A stretch of DNA of 46,615 bases from CAZKCI01 sp964551475 (lineage in GTDB: Bacteria; Auribacterota; Erginobacteria; Erginobacterales; CAZKCI01): NCBI GenBank assembly GCA_964551475.1, contig CAZKCI010000099.1, positions 1 through 46,615 on the forward strand. Direction: 5' to 3'. The notes beneath the pieces were generated by a model. It saw nothing but the letters and a program-made list of their open reading frames with translations. It searched no databases and had not been told where the DNA came from. How positions within the stretch are numbered: the stretch's first letter is position 1; every line of letters starts with the position of its first letter. The position numbers and the translations under genes are program-made. Positions 6,431 through 13,479 of this stretch are shown here, piece by piece.

Positions 6431-6486
6431 GACTCGGCCTCCTTTCTTGCCGTTATCGGGATTGTGTGCGCCCCGATTCATATAGC

Positions 6487-6515
6487 GTAATACCAAATTC
6501 TCCCTCGGAGGTCAA
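6487..6515 (-). promoter_or_regulatory. Sigma-70 promoter for the duplicated-motif gene
   Basis: On the minus strand TTGACC (6515-6510), a 17-nt spacer and TATTAC (6492-6487). This implies a start near 6480 and a leader of about 50 nt to the ATG at 6430. Confidence 0.65.
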
Positions 6516-6540
6516 ACCATTTTCACATATTTTTTCACTG

Positions 6541-6692
6541 GCCCTCCCGGCGACCGGGCGCGACGGGCCCGGCCGCCGGTTCGCAGAACCGGCCTACACA
6601 ACGCGACGGATCACCCCGCCGGGTTTTGTAGGCCCGCTCTAGGAGCGGGCGCGACGGGCCCGGCCGCCGGTTCGCAGAACCGGCCTACAATA
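6541..6692. repeat. REP cluster 1 (RAYT-associated), upstream of the transposase gene
   Basis: Three hairpins in alternating orientation: 6571-6598 (CCGGTTCGCAGAACCGG then CCTACA), 6626-6662 (TTGTAGGCCCGCTC, TAG, GAGCGGGC) and 6661-6690 (again CCGGTTCGCAGAACCGG). Each has the frame TGTAGGCC-stem-loop-stem-GCG..CGGG. The head-to-tail opposite pairs form larger cruciform units. The stretch 6516-6570 shows nothing else. Confidence 0.85.
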
Positions 6693-6778
6693 ATGCAAGA
6701 AATCTCTCGCCAAAGTGATCTATATCAATAGGAGACCATCTTGGTGAGTAGCGGAAACCTCATCAGGAGGAACCCCTC

Positions 6779-7267
6779 ATGAATTCGGAAGTTCCCGAGC
6801 GGAGTCTGCCCCATCGGTTGCGTAGACTGCCCGAACTTTGCGTGCATTATCAAACACCCATATTTTTCCTCACTCTATGCGTCCATGGTCGCCAATGCGT
6901 TTTGGCAACGCATCCTATTCATGGTCTATTTCGATCTTTCTGCATGACTTCTCCCCAACTGGCCCGGGTCTGGGTGGGGCGATATGTCCTGATGCCGGAC
7001 CATATCCACATTTTTATAGCCACAGAGAATCTGCGCAACCTGTCCCGGTGGGTAGGCAGCCTGAAGAAATATTTTGCGGCACATTGGAGGAGGGCAGGTT
7101 CGGAGGGGCCATTCTGGCAGAAAGGATTTTTCGATCATCTTCTACGCTCGGAGGAAAGCTATCAGGAGAAATGGGAATATGTGCGTCGGAATCCGGTACG
7201 AGCGGGGTTGGTTACGCATCCCGATGAATGGCCATTCTGCGGGGAAATTGAACGATTGAGATGGTGA
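6779..7267 (+). CDS. REP-associated tyrosine transposase (RAYT), Y1/HUH family
   Basis: 162 residues with ATG at 6779 and AGGAGG at 6765-6770. It has the HUH motif MPDHIHIFI (His75 and His77) that binds the catalytic metal and, in the C-terminal helix, YQEKWEYVRRNPVRAGLV, carrying the candidate nucleophile tyrosine (Tyr134; Tyr128 is the alternative). FWQKGFFDHLLRSEESY is also typical of the family. Such single-strand nucleases cut and join at REP hairpins and are thought to spread them. REP clusters lie on both sides (6541-6692 and 7279-7503), and related hairpins recur elsewhere in the window, which supports a functional pair. Length and motifs look complete, so the gene is probably active or only recently silent. 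Confidence 0.92.
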   Translation: MNSEVPERSLPHRLRRLPELCVHYQTPIFFLTLCVHGRQCVLATHPIHGLFRSFCMTSPQLARVWVGRYVLMPDHIHIFIATENLRNLSRWVGSLKKYFAAHWRRAGSEGPFWQKGFFDHLLRSEESYQEKWEYVRRNPVRAGLVTHPDEWPFCGEIERLRW

Positions 7268-7278
7268 CACACAAAAAC

Positions 7279-7503
7279 GCCGGTGCGCAGAACCGGCCTA
7301 CAGGTCTTGACGAGTTCGGTCGCCGGTTCTGTAGGCCCGATCTGCGATCGGGCGCGAAGGGCCTGGACGCCGGTTCACAGAACCGGCCTACAGGTCTTGA
7401 CGAGTTCGGTCGCCGGTCCCCAGAACCGGCCTACACAACGCGACGGATCTCCCTGCCAGGTTTTGTAGGCCCGCTCTGGGAGCGGGCGCAACCGGCCTAC
7501 AAA
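7279..7503. repeat. REP cluster 2, downstream of the transposase gene
   Basis: At least five hairpins: CCGGTGCGCAGAACCGG (7280-7296), CCCGATCTGCGATCGGG (7336-7352), CCGGTTCACAGAACCGG (7370-7386), a degenerate CCGGTCCCCAGAACCGG (7413-7429) and CCCGCTCTGGGAGCGGG (7470-7486). A block of about 46 bp (hairpin, CCTACAGGTCTTGACGAG, TTCGGTCGCCGGT) is repeated directly 90 bp apart at 7279-7325 and 7369-7415. The right end (CGGCCTACAA) gives the stop codon of the next gene. Confidence 0.85.
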
Positions 7504-8207
7504 CGAGACGCATCCTCCGGCGTTTTCACCGGCGGCGGAGAGAAGCCCACGACCGAGCCGGGATGGAGACGGGCGAAATAGGGGCTCAGCGTGGTGTTGG
7601 GCAGGACGCGGGCGCCCTCCCCGATCCGGATCGCGCCGAGCGCGACGCCGGAGCTGAGCATGACACCGTCGGCGATCCGGATCAGGCCGATCCGGATCCG
7701 CCCGCCCCCTTCATAGGCGTGGGTGGAGAGCTTGCAGAAGGCGCCGATCATACAGCGGTCGCCGATCACGATCAGCTCCGGGCAGAAATGGTCGAGCCAG
7801 GCGCCCTGCATGACCTCGGTATTCGGACCCAGGGCGACACCGGCCAGGCGGTAGAGGCGATTTTTCAGCCGCCCGGCCCGGAGCATCATCGCCCCGAAGA
7901 CGAGGAGGCTGGTCGCGATCCGGCGGATCAGCGGCCGGTTGAGCGCGGTCCAGTGGATCCGGTTCTTCTCGGAAAGCTCGCCCAGTCCGGCGAAGGAATA
8001 GTAGTTCCGCCTCCCGGCGAGCTCCCGGGAGAGGCGGGCGGCCCCCTCCGGCGTATCCGGGTCGAGGAGGCGGATGTCGACCGGAGCGGCGGAGGAGGAG
8101 CGGGCCAGCGTGATCGTCCGCCCCGTCTTCCGGGAGAGGCGGATCCCCCGCCGGATTATGCGGGTGACCGCCGCGCGCAGGCGATCATCGATGTCGGGTA
8201 TGCTCAT
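7497..8207 (-). CDS. Hexapeptide-repeat acyltransferase (LbetaH fold)
   Basis: 236 residues. The C-terminal half has left-handed beta-helix turns ([LIV]-G-x4 pattern: IVIGDRCMIGAFCKL, RIRIGLIRIADGVMLSSGVA, IRIGEGARVLPNTTL), as in serine/maltose/colanic-acid O-acetyltransferases that move an acetyl group from acetyl-CoA to a sugar. The N-terminal 110 residues are helical and not recognised. THAYEG is a possible catalytic-histidine site. The last codons and the stop (TAG) lie inside a REP hairpin flank, so the C-terminus (KTPEDASRL) may have been reset by repeat insertion. Cytoplasmic; probably modifies a surface glycan or its precursor. Confidence 0.82.
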   Translation of the reverse strand: MSIPDIDDRLRAAVTRIIRRGIRLSRKTGRTITLARSSSAAPVDIRLLDPDTPEGAARLSRELAGRRNYYSFAGLGELSEKNRIHWTALNRPLIRRIATSLLVFGAMMLRAGRLKNRLYRLAGVALGPNTEVMQGAWLDHFCPELIVIGDRCMIGAFCKLSTHAYEGGGRIRIGLIRIADGVMLSSGVALGAIRIGEGARVLPNTTLSPYFARLHPGSVVGFSPPPVKTPEDASRL

Positions 8208-8277
8208 CTGAAATACCCTTTCCCCATCAAATCTATCCCCGCGAAAAATACCGTCTGCCGGAGCGGAAGGTTGAGTT

Positions 8278-8400
8278 GATGGGTGAGGGTAAGGATGTGG
8301 GCCTGGTTAATGGGTCAGGGTTAGGAATACGGCCCGCTCACGCTGGGCGCACCATCTACCTGACCCATCTACTAGACCCACTTCTTAACCCTAACCCATC
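8278..8400. repeat. Family E long imperfect hairpin, 3' of purH
   Basis: Arms at 8278-8320 (begins GATGGGTGAGGGTAAGG) and 8359-8400 (ends TTAACCCTAACCCATC) are imperfect reverse complements, about 33 of 42 positions. A close relative lies at 10051-10165, so purH is bracketed by the pair. Confidence 0.75.
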
Positions 8401-8454
8401 TACTCTAATCTCCGACCGCGGGACAGACTACTGTCAGCCAGAAACGCCCCGATT

Positions 8455-10017
8455 TCAGTGACGAAAATGCCTCACCCCCGTGAAGACCATCGCCAGGCCG
8501 GCGGCGTCGGCGGCCCGGATCGACTCCTGGTCCCGGATCGATCCCCCCGGCTGAACGACGGCGGCGATCCCTTCCCGGGCCGCCAGCTCGACCACATCGG
8601 GGAAGGGAAAAAATGCGTCGGAGGCAAGCACCGACCCCTTCACGGCCATCCCCGCCTGCTTCGCCTTCCGGATCGCGAGCTCGGCGCTGTCGATCCGGCT
8701 CATCTGGCCCGCCCCGATCCCCACGGTGGCCCTCCCCTTTCCCAGGACGATAGCGTTGGAACGCACGTGCTTGCAAACAATCCACGCGAAGGAGAGCCCC
8801 TCCCATTCCCCGGCGGTCGGGGCGCGGCGGGTGACAACCTTGATCCCGTCCTCTCTCCAGCCGAGGCGGTCCTCCTCCTGGAGGAGGATCCCCCCGGAGA
8901 CGGAGCGGAGAAGGAAGGCGGGCTCTCGAGGCTGGAAAGACCCGGTCTCCAGAACCCGCAGGTTCTTCTTCCCCGCGAAAACCTCGAGCGCCTCCGGGGC
9001 GAAAGAAGGCGCGATCACCGCCTCCACGAAGGCGGAGACGACCTCTTTCGCCGTCGCCCCATCCACCGGGGCGCTGAACGCGATCACGCCCCCGAAGGCG
9101 GAAACCGGGTCGGTGGCGCGGGCGCGGAGATAGCTCTCCCGGAGATCCCCGGCGGAGGCTACTCCGCAGGGGTTGTTGTGCTTGACGATCGCCGCGGACG
9201 TCCCCGGCAATTCGAGGGCCAGAGCGAGCGCGCTCTCCAGGTCGAGGAGGTTGTTGTAGGACAATTCCTTCCCCTGGAGAAGGCGGGCGCGGGCGAGCGA
9301 AGTCCCCTCCTCCTCCTCTGCCGCGTAGAAAGCCGCCGCCTGGTGTGGGTTTTCTCCGTAGCGCAGAACGGAACGGAGGGGGAGATCGAGGGCGAGACGG
9401 GGAGGCAAAATCCCCGCGGACTCCTTTCCCGCCAGACATTCGGCGATCGCGGCGTCGTACTCGGCGGTGAGGCGGAAGACCTTGGCGGCGAGACGACGGC
9501 GAGTGGGGAGGGCGACGTCTCCTCCGCTCTTTCCCATCTCCGCGATCAGCGCGGGGTAATCGCGCGGATCGCAGAGGACCGCCACGTCGGAGAAGTTTTT
9601 CGCCGCCGCCCGGAGGAGCGCCACTCCGCCGATGTCGATCGATTCCAAGACCTCGGGGGTGATCCTGCTGTGCCTCCGGGCCCGCTCCCGAAAGGGATAG
9701 AGGTTCACCGCCACCAGATCGATCGGCCGTATCCCTTCGCGTTCGAGGACGGCGAGATGATCGGGGTTTGACCGCAGGGCAAGGATTCCAGCGTGAATCT
9801 TGGGATGAAGCGTCTTCACCCTCCCGTCGAGGAGCTCGGGCGAGCCGGTGTAGGCGGAGATCTCGGTCACCGGGAGCCCCGCTTGCGCGAGCGAGAGCGC
9901 GGTGCCCCCGGTGGAGAGAAGCTCATAGCCGGCGGCGAGAAGGGCGCGGGCGAAGTCCTCGATCCCGCGCTTGTCGGAAACGCTCAGGATAGCCAGTCGT
10001 TTGTCGGAGATACTCAT
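8455..10017 (-). CDS. purH: Bifunctional AICAR formyltransferase / IMP cyclohydrolase
   Basis: Catalyses the last two steps of IMP synthesis: formyl transfer from 10-formyl-THF to AICAR, then ring closure. About 520 residues, the usual length. The N-terminal MGS-like cyclohydrolase domain starts LAILSVSDKRGIEDFAR with LLSTGGTA, and SPELLDGRVKTLHPKIHAGI follows. The formyltransferase domain has VKHNNPCG, SAFGGVIAFS and KHVRSNAIV, and the protein ends with the canonical TGVRHFRH. I start at the ATG at 10017; an in-frame TTG upstream adds six residues without support. No ribosome-binding site is clear. An inverted repeat lies just upstream (10021-10046) and hairpin repeats lie on both sides. Housekeeping gene, not obviously linked to its neighbours. 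Confidence 0.97.
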   Translation of the reverse strand: MSISDKRLAILSVSDKRGIEDFARALLAAGYELLSTGGTALSLAQAGLPVTEISAYTGSPELLDGRVKTLHPKIHAGILALRSNPDHLAVLEREGIRPIDLVAVNLYPFRERARRHSRITPEVLESIDIGGVALLRAAAKNFSDVAVLCDPRDYPALIAEMGKSGGDVALPTRRRLAAKVFRLTAEYDAAIAECLAGKESAGILPPRLALDLPLRSVLRYGENPHQAAAFYAAEEEEGTSLARARLLQGKELSYNNLLDLESALALALELPGTSAAIVKHNNPCGVASAGDLRESYLRARATDPVSAFGGVIAFSAPVDGATAKEVVSAFVEAVIAPSFAPEALEVFAGKKNLRVLETGSFQPREPAFLLRSVSGGILLQEEDRLGWREDGIKVVTRRAPTAGEWEGLSFAWIVCKHVRSNAIVLGKGRATVGIGAGQMSRIDSAELAIRKAKQAGMAVKGSVLASDAFFPFPDVVELAAREGIAAVVQPGGSIRDQESIRAADAAGLAMVFTGVRHFRH

Positions 10018-10020
10018 GGA

Positions 10021-10046
10021 GACCAAGCGTATCAAAATACTTGGTC
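10021..10046. promoter_or_regulatory. Inverted repeat just 5' of purH, possible operator or leader hairpin
   Basis: GACCAAG (10021-10027) and CTTGGTC (10040-10046) form a perfect 7-bp inverted repeat with a further TAT/ATA inside. It ends 4 nt before the purH ATG, where a repressor or RNA hairpin could block initiation. It does not match the E. coli PurR box that I recall. Confidence 0.35.
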
Positions 10047-10050
10047 AATA

Positions 10051-10165
10051 GGTTAGGGCAAGGTTAATGGTCTGGTGAATGGGCAAGGTGGGTGGTGCGG
10101 CCCGACGGCCCGGCCGCACCTAACCCTGACCCATGTACCAGACCCACTTCCTAACCTTCACCCAT
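10051..10165. repeat. Family E long imperfect hairpin, 5' of purH
   Basis: Arms 10051-10100 (GGTTAGGGCAAGG onward) and 10111-10165 (ends CCTAACCTTCACCCATC) fold back around a GGCCC-rich loop. The right arm matches that of 8278-8400 closely (CCAGACCCACTTCCTAACC against CTAGACCCACTTCTTAACC). It overlaps the 3' end of the nucleotidyltransferase gene. Confidence 0.75.
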
Positions 10166-10861
10166 CAACCAGTTGTTTCCCCGGACATACTCCTCGAACC
10201 TCTTCAGGCCGGCCGGGGTTCCGATGTCGTAGAAATCCTCCGCGGACGGAAAGGCCCCCAGGAGTCCCCTCTCGATCAATCGCGGATAGACCTCGTCCTC
10301 CAGGGAGAAGACGTCGCCGGCGGGGAAATAGTCAGCGAGCGAGCGCCGGAAGAGACCCGCCCCCGCGTCGACATGGGTAAAGCCGCCGCCGGCGGGGCGG
10401 CGGGAATAGGACAGGACCTTCCCTCCCTCAGAGAGCTTGAGGTTGGCGGCGCGGCCGGTCCCGGCGGCCGGAAAAACGGAGAGGAGGGCGGCGAAGGAGG
10501 CGGCCCCGGAGCTGAGAGACCGATAGTCGATCGGGAGCAGCGTGTCGCCGTTCAAAAAGAAGAAATCCTCGGCGAGAAACGGAAGAGCGTTTTTCAGCGC
10601 CCCTCCCGTCCCCAGGGGCTTCTTCTCGCGCACGCAGCGGATCGTCATCCCGAAAGCGGATCCGTCCCCGACCTGCCGCTCGATCATCTCCGAAAGATAG
10701 CCGGTGAGGAGGACAGCCTCGTCGATCCCCTGGCGGCGGAGGAAGCGGAGCAGAAAGTCGAGAAAGGGCCTCCCCGCCACCGGCGCCAGGGGCTTGGGCA
10801 GGGCGTCGGTGAGGGGGCGCAGACGCTCGCCCCTGCCGCCGGCGAGAATTATCGCTTGCAT
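10151..10861 (-). CDS. Sugar-1-phosphate nucleotidyltransferase (HddC/GmhD-like)
   Basis: 236 residues of the NTP_transferase fold. Starts MQAIILAGGRGERLRPLTDA with LPKPLAPVAGRPFLDF: the nucleotide-binding G-G-x-G-x-R-L-x-P-L-T and catalytic P-K-P-L. Then PLGTGGALK and FFFLNGDTL, with the metal-binding D of NGD. Size and motifs fit the small single-domain enzymes that activate D-glycero-D-manno-heptose-1-P or mannose-1-P with GTP, but the exact sugar is unclear. GAGGA precedes the ATG. The upstream GT-C gene ends one base before (TGA-G-ATG), so they are co-translated; it likely makes a nucleotide sugar for this locus. The last residues (NWLMGEG-stop) are read from a family E repeat. Confidence 0.87.
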   Translation of the reverse strand: MQAIILAGGRGERLRPLTDALPKPLAPVAGRPFLDFLLRFLRRQGIDEAVLLTGYLSEMIERQVGDGSAFGMTIRCVREKKPLGTGGALKNALPFLAEDFFFLNGDTLLPIDYRSLSSGAASFAALLSVFPAAGTGRAANLKLSEGGKVLSYSRRPAGGGFTHVDAGAGLFRRSLADYFPAGDVFSLEDEVYPRLIERGLLGAFPSAEDFYDIGTPAGLKRFEEYVRGNNWLMGEG

Positions 10862-10862
10862 C

Positions 10863-13448
10863 TCATTCCTCGGCTAACCGCTGGTTGTCAGGCAGAGGCG
10901 GAGGCCTTGGACTCCCCGGCTCCGGCCTGGTCCATTCGACGGACAACCAATCGATATCCATACCCGCCGCTTCCCGCGCTCCGGGATGGATCTCCGTCCC
11001 CGAGGAAGGGAGGCAGGGGGTGATGCCCAGCCAGGCGCGGCCGACCTCCTGGTCGCAGGGGGGGAGCAGCGCCTCCTCCACCCTCCACTCCCGGGATACC
11101 GGCAGGGTGAAGGCGGCGAAGAGATCACCGTCCAGGGTCAGTTCCACATTCAGGGCCGACGCTTTCTCCATCCGATTCCTCACCCTCAGTCTGACCCGGG
11201 CGGCCATCCCCGGCGGAGAGAACGGAGGCAGCGCGATCCTTCCCAGCCCCCAGAGACTGCGAAAATTCCCGGATCGAGAGCGATCGACAAATCCTTCGGG
11301 GAGAAACCACCCGTCCGGATATCCCTTCGACGTCTTTCGACCCACATCGATCATCAAACCCCGAGCCGGATCCGCGCTCAATCCCAAGCCGAGGGAGGCG
11401 GGCAAACCCCGATCGGACCGCAAACGCAGAACCGAGCCGGGGCGGGCGCGCCGGGACGCGGCGACGGAGACGAAGGTAAGGTCATCCGCCACCCGCCCCC
11501 GGAGTAACTGGTCATCGAGATACACCTCAATGGTTTTTCGTTCGGTGTCCCACCACACCCGGCGGGGGTGGATCGCCAGCAGGTAGTCGCGGCCAGGCTC
11601 CAAATTCAGCGGGCAGGCGGTTTCCCGGGCGCTCCAGGGCAGGAGACGGAAGAGGTGAAGAATATCACGCTCGGAGAACCCGGCCCCATCGATCTTGAGA
11701 TCCCGCGATTTCCACTCGGCGACCGGGACGAGATCAAAATAATTTTCCAGATTGTCCAGCATCATCCGCGCGTCGCTCGATCCCCGGTTGTCAAAGCCGA
11801 AAACCGGTGTCCCGGATTCCAGAACCATCGCCACCGCTCGTTCGGAGGTCAAACCCCAGGGAGCGGCTAATTGATAAGGGGTAAGCGCGGTCGACGAGGT
11901 GTAGATATCGACATTCTGCTTGAAATTGCTGGCGGCGAGCACCAGAGAGCCGCGGGGGATATAGCGTTCGCATTCCCCCCGCAAACGCTCGATGTCGGCA
12001 ATCTGAAAACGGCTGGTAGAGGCCGCGCCGGCGATCAGGGTGGCCGCTACCGAAACGAAGGCGATGGTCAGGATCAGCGCGCCGACCGGCCGGCGCCACG
12101 GCCGATCCGTCAGCGCCCCGAGCGTCAGATCGATGCCCAGCACCGCCGGAACCAGCGCGGCGAGGCTCAGCCGGGATTCCGGACGGGCGGCCGCCTCCCC
12201 GATGGAGACCGCCAGCGCCACGAGTCCCAGGACGACCATAAGCCCCCGGACAGCGAAGCGCGGCCACGGACCCTGCGGCGACGACGGCCGCCGGGAATCG
12301 ACGACCCGCAATACGCGGAATATTCCGGCGCTGGCGAAAATCGAGAGAATACAATAAACCGGCAGGAGATAGCGCGTCGATTTAAAAACGAAACCGGAAT
12401 AGATCAGCAGTTGCAGGGCCCCGATGGGAAACAACAGGCAGGACACCGACCGTTCCCGAAAAGAGGCGGCCAAGCCCAGAAGCGCGAGCGCCATCAGAGC
12501 CGGCGCATACGTCCGCCACAGGAAGCCCAGATACCATTGACCATTGGTCGCCAGATTCCGGGGAGAAAACAACCCCTGGGAGACGCCCGCGAACATGCGC
12601 GCGACGTTCCGGAAATTCAACACGGACATGAAGGGATTGCGGTGTTGGAGCAGATCCAGGACCATGACCGTCATGATGAGCAACGCGATTCCACCGCCAA
12701 AGGCAAGCCCAGCGCGCGCCGCCTCTTTTCTTCCCGTCTTATTCCGAATGAGAACCGCCGTCAGGAACAAGGCGCCGGGGACGATGTTCGGAAGATAGTT
12801 GAAACGCACCACGGCGGCGCCGCCTAAAAATAGCACCGCCAGGAAAAGCGGCATCCCCCGGATCGGCCGGGAACGGCATCCCCGGAGCAGGCAATATAAT
12901 CCCACCACCATGAAAGTGAGAGCCGGGATATCCCGCAAAACCTTGGTCGCCGAATGCTGCAGGCGCTCCGGGGGGATGAGAAACATAAGCGCCAGGCTCA
13001 GAAAAGCTATTCCCTCCCGGTCAGGATCGGAGGCAAAAACCAAACGGACCGCCCAAAACATAAACGCGCTGAGAACGAGAAGCAGGAGGGGGTTGACGAA
13101 GAACACCGCGGGGAAACCGGCCAAACGGATCGCCGCCGCCAACAACAGCGGGAATCCCGGCTCATAGCCAAAATAGATCTTTTCATCGACCATGTGCCGA
13201 AGGCCGGATTGCAGATCGAGCCGGCCGGCGGAGGGCCACCACGATCGAAAGACAGCGTAGATTTCGGGATCGTCGAAGAATGTTCCCCGGGCGAGGGTTT
13301 GGGCATAACGGACATACGTCCAGCTGTCCGCGCTCAGGAGAGCGTCGTAACCGGTAATCCCATAGACCGCGGCGAGCAGGATAATCGCCGCCAGGCACGC
13401 CGACGGACACTTCCCTCGAAGCTGACTGATTATGGCCGGCGGCGGCAT
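10863..13448 (-). CDS. Large GT-C-type membrane glycosyltransferase-like protein (paralogue 1)
   Basis: 861 residues. The first half is a polytopic GT-C/PMT-ArnT-like region with about 11-13 hydrophobic helices and a first external loop with an acidic motif (SADSWTYVRYAQ, about residues 40-51), where GT-C enzymes bind the polyprenyl-phosphate sugar. GYEPGFPLLLAAAIRLAGFP and AVFFVNPLLLLV match its two paralogues. From about residue 470 the protein is soluble and beta-rich, probably exported, with jelly-roll-like stretches (YLLAIHPRRVWWDTER; LRLRSDRGLP). The paralogues downstream of the same GT2 gene share this layout. The SD-like GAGGA lies about 9 nt before the ATG. Probable role: transfer of a lipid-linked sugar to an envelope acceptor; acceptor unknown. 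Confidence 0.78.
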   Translation of the reverse strand: MPPPAIISQLRGKCPSACLAAIILLAAVYGITGYDALLSADSWTYVRYAQTLARGTFFDDPEIYAVFRSWWPSAGRLDLQSGLRHMVDEKIYFGYEPGFPLLLAAAIRLAGFPAVFFVNPLLLLVLSAFMFWAVRLVFASDPDREGIAFLSLALMFLIPPERLQHSATKVLRDIPALTFMVVGLYCLLRGCRSRPIRGMPLFLAVLFLGGAAVVRFNYLPNIVPGALFLTAVLIRNKTGRKEAARAGLAFGGGIALLIMTVMVLDLLQHRNPFMSVLNFRNVARMFAGVSQGLFSPRNLATNGQWYLGFLWRTYAPALMALALLGLAASFRERSVSCLLFPIGALQLLIYSGFVFKSTRYLLPVYCILSIFASAGIFRVLRVVDSRRPSSPQGPWPRFAVRGLMVVLGLVALAVSIGEAAARPESRLSLAALVPAVLGIDLTLGALTDRPWRRPVGALILTIAFVSVAATLIAGAASTSRFQIADIERLRGECERYIPRGSLVLAASNFKQNVDIYTSSTALTPYQLAAPWGLTSERAVAMVLESGTPVFGFDNRGSSDARMMLDNLENYFDLVPVAEWKSRDLKIDGAGFSERDILHLFRLLPWSARETACPLNLEPGRDYLLAIHPRRVWWDTERKTIEVYLDDQLLRGRVADDLTFVSVAASRRARPGSVLRLRSDRGLPASLGLGLSADPARGLMIDVGRKTSKGYPDGWFLPEGFVDRSRSGNFRSLWGLGRIALPPFSPPGMAARVRLRVRNRMEKASALNVELTLDGDLFAAFTLPVSREWRVEEALLPPCDQEVGRAWLGITPCLPSSGTEIHPGAREAAGMDIDWLSVEWTRPEPGSPRPPPLPDNQRLAEE

Positions 13449-13479
13449 CGCGATTCTATCCTCGCATCCATTCTCCGGC

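Noticed and set aside
7279..7503. CRISPR-like array
   Set aside because: The repeats are imperfect palindromes in both orientations with a 46-bp tandem unit, no regular spacers and no cas genes; they are REPs beside a RAYT.
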